From an uncultured Eggerthellaceae bacterium (GTDB taxonomy: Bacteria; Actinomycetota; Coriobacteriia; Coriobacteriales; Eggerthellaceae): a stretch of 7,542 nt of DNA. Of the stretch, positions 5,825 through 7,542 are shown one piece after another (position 1 is the first letter of the stretch; each line of letters starts with the position of its first letter). The DNA lies in assembly GCA_910585565.1 (NCBI GenBank), contig CAJUFC010000204.1, positions 1 to 7,542 on the forward strand, read 5' to 3'. The notes beneath the pieces are model-generated. The model worked only from the letters and a program-made list of their open reading frames with translations. It was not told where the DNA came from and did not search any database. The translations under genes were made by a program, and so were the position numbers.

Positions 5825-7350
5825 GTGACGTGATCGAGAAGCCCGCATGCCAGAAGGCCTGCCAGCAAAAAGGGCTGACTGCGTGCACGGTGTGCGTTCC
5901 CGCTTCTGGGCGTCGAGAGATTCCTGACCATATGGAGGAAGAGTGCGGCGTTTTCGGGGTGTATGCCCCGGGCATGGACGTGGCGCGCATGACAGGCTTT
6001 GGCTTGCAGGCATTGCAGCATCGCGGCCAGGAGAGCGCAGGCATCGCTGTCGGCGATGGCACGACGGTCACCGTGGCGAAGGACCTCGGGCTGGTGACGC
6101 AGGTGTTCGACGACACGTCGCTGGCTGCCTTGGAGGGCAACGTCGCCATCGGGCATGTGCGCTACTCCACCAGCGGGTCGAAGGCGTCGTGGGAGGCAGC
6201 TCAGCCGCATATGTCGGCCATCGACGAGGTGCTGTTCGCCCTGGCGCACAACGGCACCCTGACCAACACCAACAAGATGCGCGCCCGGCTCATCGACGAG
6301 GGCGTGCATCTGTATTCTGCGACCGACTCGGAGGTGGCGGCAAAGTCGATCGGGCTGGTGACGCGACAGACGCATCACCTGCGCGACGGCATCGCCAGCG
6401 CCATGACGCAGATGGAAGGCGCCTACGCGATGGTACTCTGCACGGCGGACGCGCTCTATGCGTTTCGCGACCCGCACGGCATTCGCCCTTTGTGTCTGGG
6501 CGAGCTGACGGACGGCCGCGGCTGGGTGGTTTCCAGCGAAACGTGCGGTCTCGACATCGTGGGCGCTCGGTATGTGCGCGACATCGACCCAGGCGAGATC
6601 GTGCGCATCAACGACGAGGGCGTCGTGTCGTCGTGCGGCGTCAAGGCTCGCGAGCGCGCATCATGCATCTTCGAGTACGTCTACTTCGCGCGGCCCGACT
6701 CGGTCATCGACGGGCAAAGCGTCTATCAGGCGCGGCGTGCGACGGGGCATATCCTGGCGCTCGAGTCCCCGGTCGAAGCCGATCTGGTGCTGGGCGTGCC
6801 TGACTCGGGCGTGCCGGCGGCCCTGGGCTACGCGGCCGAGAGCGGCATCAAGTACACCGACGGCATCGTCAAGAACCGCTATGTCGGCCGTACGTTCATC
6901 CAGCCGACGCAGGAGATGCGCCAGCTGGGCATCCGCCTCAAGCTCAATCCGCTGCCTGAGGTCATCGAGGGCAAGCGCCTCATCGTCATCGATGACTCCA
7001 TCGTGCGCGGCAACACGTCCAAAAAGCTCGTGCAGATGCTGCGCGAGGCGGGGGCGACCGAGGTACACCTGCGCATCACGTCCCCTGAGGTCATGTGGCC
7101 GTGCTTCTACGGCATCGACACCGACACGCGCGACCAGCTGATCGCGGCGAACATGTCGGTGGAGGAGATGAACGAGTGGATCGGGTCAGACTCGCTGGCA
7201 TTCCTGTCGATTGAGGGCCTGCACGAGGCAGTGCGCAACGCGAACCATCACGGCTTCTGCGATGCGTGCTTCACCGGCAGCTATCCCGTGCTTTCTCCCG
7301 AGATCGAAAAGGCCAAGCAGCTGACGATGTTCGAGCTGGAAGGGGCCTGA
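5821..7350 (+). CDS. purF: Amidophosphoribosyltransferase, Fe-S type, with long Cys-rich propeptide
   Basis: PurF makes 5-phosphoribosylamine from PRPP and glutamine (EC 2.4.2.14), the committed step of purine synthesis, in the cytoplasm. The protein is 509 residues against 476 in B. subtilis. The glutaminase part has catalytic Cys42 in EECGVFGVY, GHVRYSTSG (111-119) and AHNGTLTN (142-149). The PRPP loop is VIDDSIVRGNTS (389-400). Cys282, Cys428, Cys480 and Cys483 match the four [4Fe-4S] ligands of the B. subtilis enzyme (CxFEYVYFARPDS, PCFYGIDT, CDACFTG). Residues 1-41 are a propeptide to be removed to free Cys42; it is far longer than the 11 residues of B. subtilis and holds Cys10, 14, 22 and 25. 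ATG 5821 is favoured by GGGGAGAGG at 5807-5815 and its ATGA overlap with the sortase stop; the internal ATG 5932 has no good ribosome site. It is followed by purM. Confidence 0.97.
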   Translation: MSDVIEKPACQKACQQKGLTACTVCVPASGRREIPDHMEEECGVFGVYAPGMDVARMTGFGLQALQHRGQESAGIAVGDGTTVTVAKDLGLVTQVFDDTSLAALEGNVAIGHVRYSTSGSKASWEAAQPHMSAIDEVLFALAHNGTLTNTNKMRARLIDEGVHLYSATDSEVAAKSIGLVTRQTHHLRDGIASAMTQMEGAYAMVLCTADALYAFRDPHGIRPLCLGELTDGRGWVVSSETCGLDIVGARYVRDIDPGEIVRINDEGVVSSCGVKARERASCIFEYVYFARPDSVIDGQSVYQARRATGHILALESPVEADLVLGVPDSGVPAALGYAAESGIKYTDGIVKNRYVGRTFIQPTQEMRQLGIRLKLNPLPEVIEGKRLIVIDDSIVRGNTSKKLVQMLREAGATEVHLRITSPEVMWPCFYGIDTDTRDQLIAANMSVEEMNEWIGSDSLAFLSIEGLHEAVRNANHHGFCDACFTGSYPVLSPEIEKAKQLTMFELEGA

Positions 7351-7378
7351 GTCGTTCCTGTGCGATAGCGGCGCGTGC

Positions 7379-7403
7379 TTCCGGTAGAATGACGTTATCG
7401 GAA
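7379..7403 (+). repeat. Inverted repeat before purM (possible operator or hairpin)
   Basis: TTCCGGTA (7379-7386) and TATCGGAA (7396-7403) form 8-base arms around a 9-base centre; the single DNA mismatch is a G.U wobble in RNA. It overlaps a TAGAAT (7385-7390) that could be a -10 box and ends two bases before the purM ribosome site. It is too short and lacks a U-run for a terminator. It does not match the Bacillus PurBox as I know it. Confidence 0.4.
7385..7390 (+). promoter_or_regulatory. Weak candidate -10 box (TAGAAT) for purM
   Basis: TAGAAT matches five of six bases of the -10 consensus and lies 26 bases before the purM ATG, in the 66-base gap after purF. No convincing -35 is seen at 16-18 bases upstream. 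Purine genes often form one operon, so readthrough from purF is just as likely. Confidence 0.25.
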
Positions 7404-7416
7404 ACAGGAGGCTCAT

Positions 7417-7542
7417 ATGGCAGAGCAAATCACGTATTCTCAGGCCGGCGTCGACATCGTTGAGGGTGCGCGCGCCGTTGACGTCATCAAGCCCATCGTG
7501 CGGCGTACCTATCGCGACGAGGTCGTGGGTGACATCGGCGGG
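7417..7542 (+). CDS. purM: Phosphoribosylformylglycinamidine cyclo-ligase (AIR synthetase), N-terminal part
   Basis: PurM closes the imidazole ring of FGAM with ATP to give aminoimidazole ribotide (EC 6.3.3.1), the fifth step of purine synthesis. The ATG follows a perfect AGGAGG (7406-7411) with a 5-base spacer. Only 42 codons are present, and the frame is open to the window end. They show the family-typical start YSQAGVDIVEGARAV, then IKPIVRRTYR and VVGDIGG, which match the conserved Y-x-x-AGVDI, IKP-x-V-x-x-T and GxIGG of PurM proteins. The position directly after purF is usual for purine gene clusters and supports the call. The rest of the protein lies outside the window. Confidence 0.93.
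   Translation, partial: MAEQITYSQAGVDIVEGARAVDVIKPIVRRTYRDEVVGDIGG

Noticed and set aside
5932..5934. Internal ATG 5932 as the purF start
   Set aside because: Only a weak, distant purine stretch precedes it, while ATG 5821 has a strong site and overlaps the sortase stop. It remains a minor alternative.
1..7542. tRNA, rRNA, insertion sequence, phage or attachment-site signals
   Set aside because: Nothing resembling a tRNA cloverleaf, transposase motif, terminal inverted repeats or integrase was seen. All but short gaps are covered by recognised genes.

Overview
The window is GC-rich, with strong third-position GC bias, TTG starts and purine-rich ribosome binding sites. The gene content is a class B sortase, a Bacillus-type iron-sulfur PurF and a polyphosphate kinase 1. 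This fits a high-GC Gram-positive bacterium, most likely a gut Coriobacteriia (Eggerthellaceae-like). That placement is inferred from gene content and style; no marker gene in the window fixes it.

Layout. On the minus strand at the left edge is rfbF (glucose-1-phosphate cytidylyltransferase, first step to CDP-sugars). It is followed by the start of an overlapping Ala-rich reading frame that runs off the window. A 111-base divergent intergenic region holds a TATAAT box and a leader inverted repeat. The plus strand then reads without reversal: ppk (polyphosphate kinase with a very long, low-complexity tail), a 40-residue membrane microprotein, a class B sortase, purF and the first 42 codons of purM. 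Spacing is tight: 48 bases from ppk to the microprotein, 5 from microprotein to sortase, an ATGA overlap from sortase to purF, and 66 from purF to purM. The sortase and purF are probably translationally coupled.

How the genes may work together. PurF and PurM are the first and fifth steps of purine synthesis. PPK spends ATP to make polyphosphate. The sortase anchors surface proteins and has no visible substrate here. Nothing in the sequence proves that these activities are linked.

The most unusual object is the PPK. Its catalytic core is intact and recognisable. It carries a lysine-rich insertion in the N-terminal half, a Gln where the E. coli enzyme has His454, and about 400 extra C-terminal residues. 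The tail contains an acidic tract (about 70 Asp/Glu in 110 residues), a Pro/Gln/Tyr-rich tract and a terminal FFKRLFG peptide that resembles the MinD membrane-targeting helix. The sortase has a compositionally similar Pro/Gln/Tyr-rich cytoplasmic N-terminus, and a tiny membrane protein lies between the two. A membrane-tethered polyphosphate-making assembly is a testable hypothesis from this arrangement. Other points of interest are an unusually long Cys-rich PurF propeptide and inverted repeats before ppk and purM.
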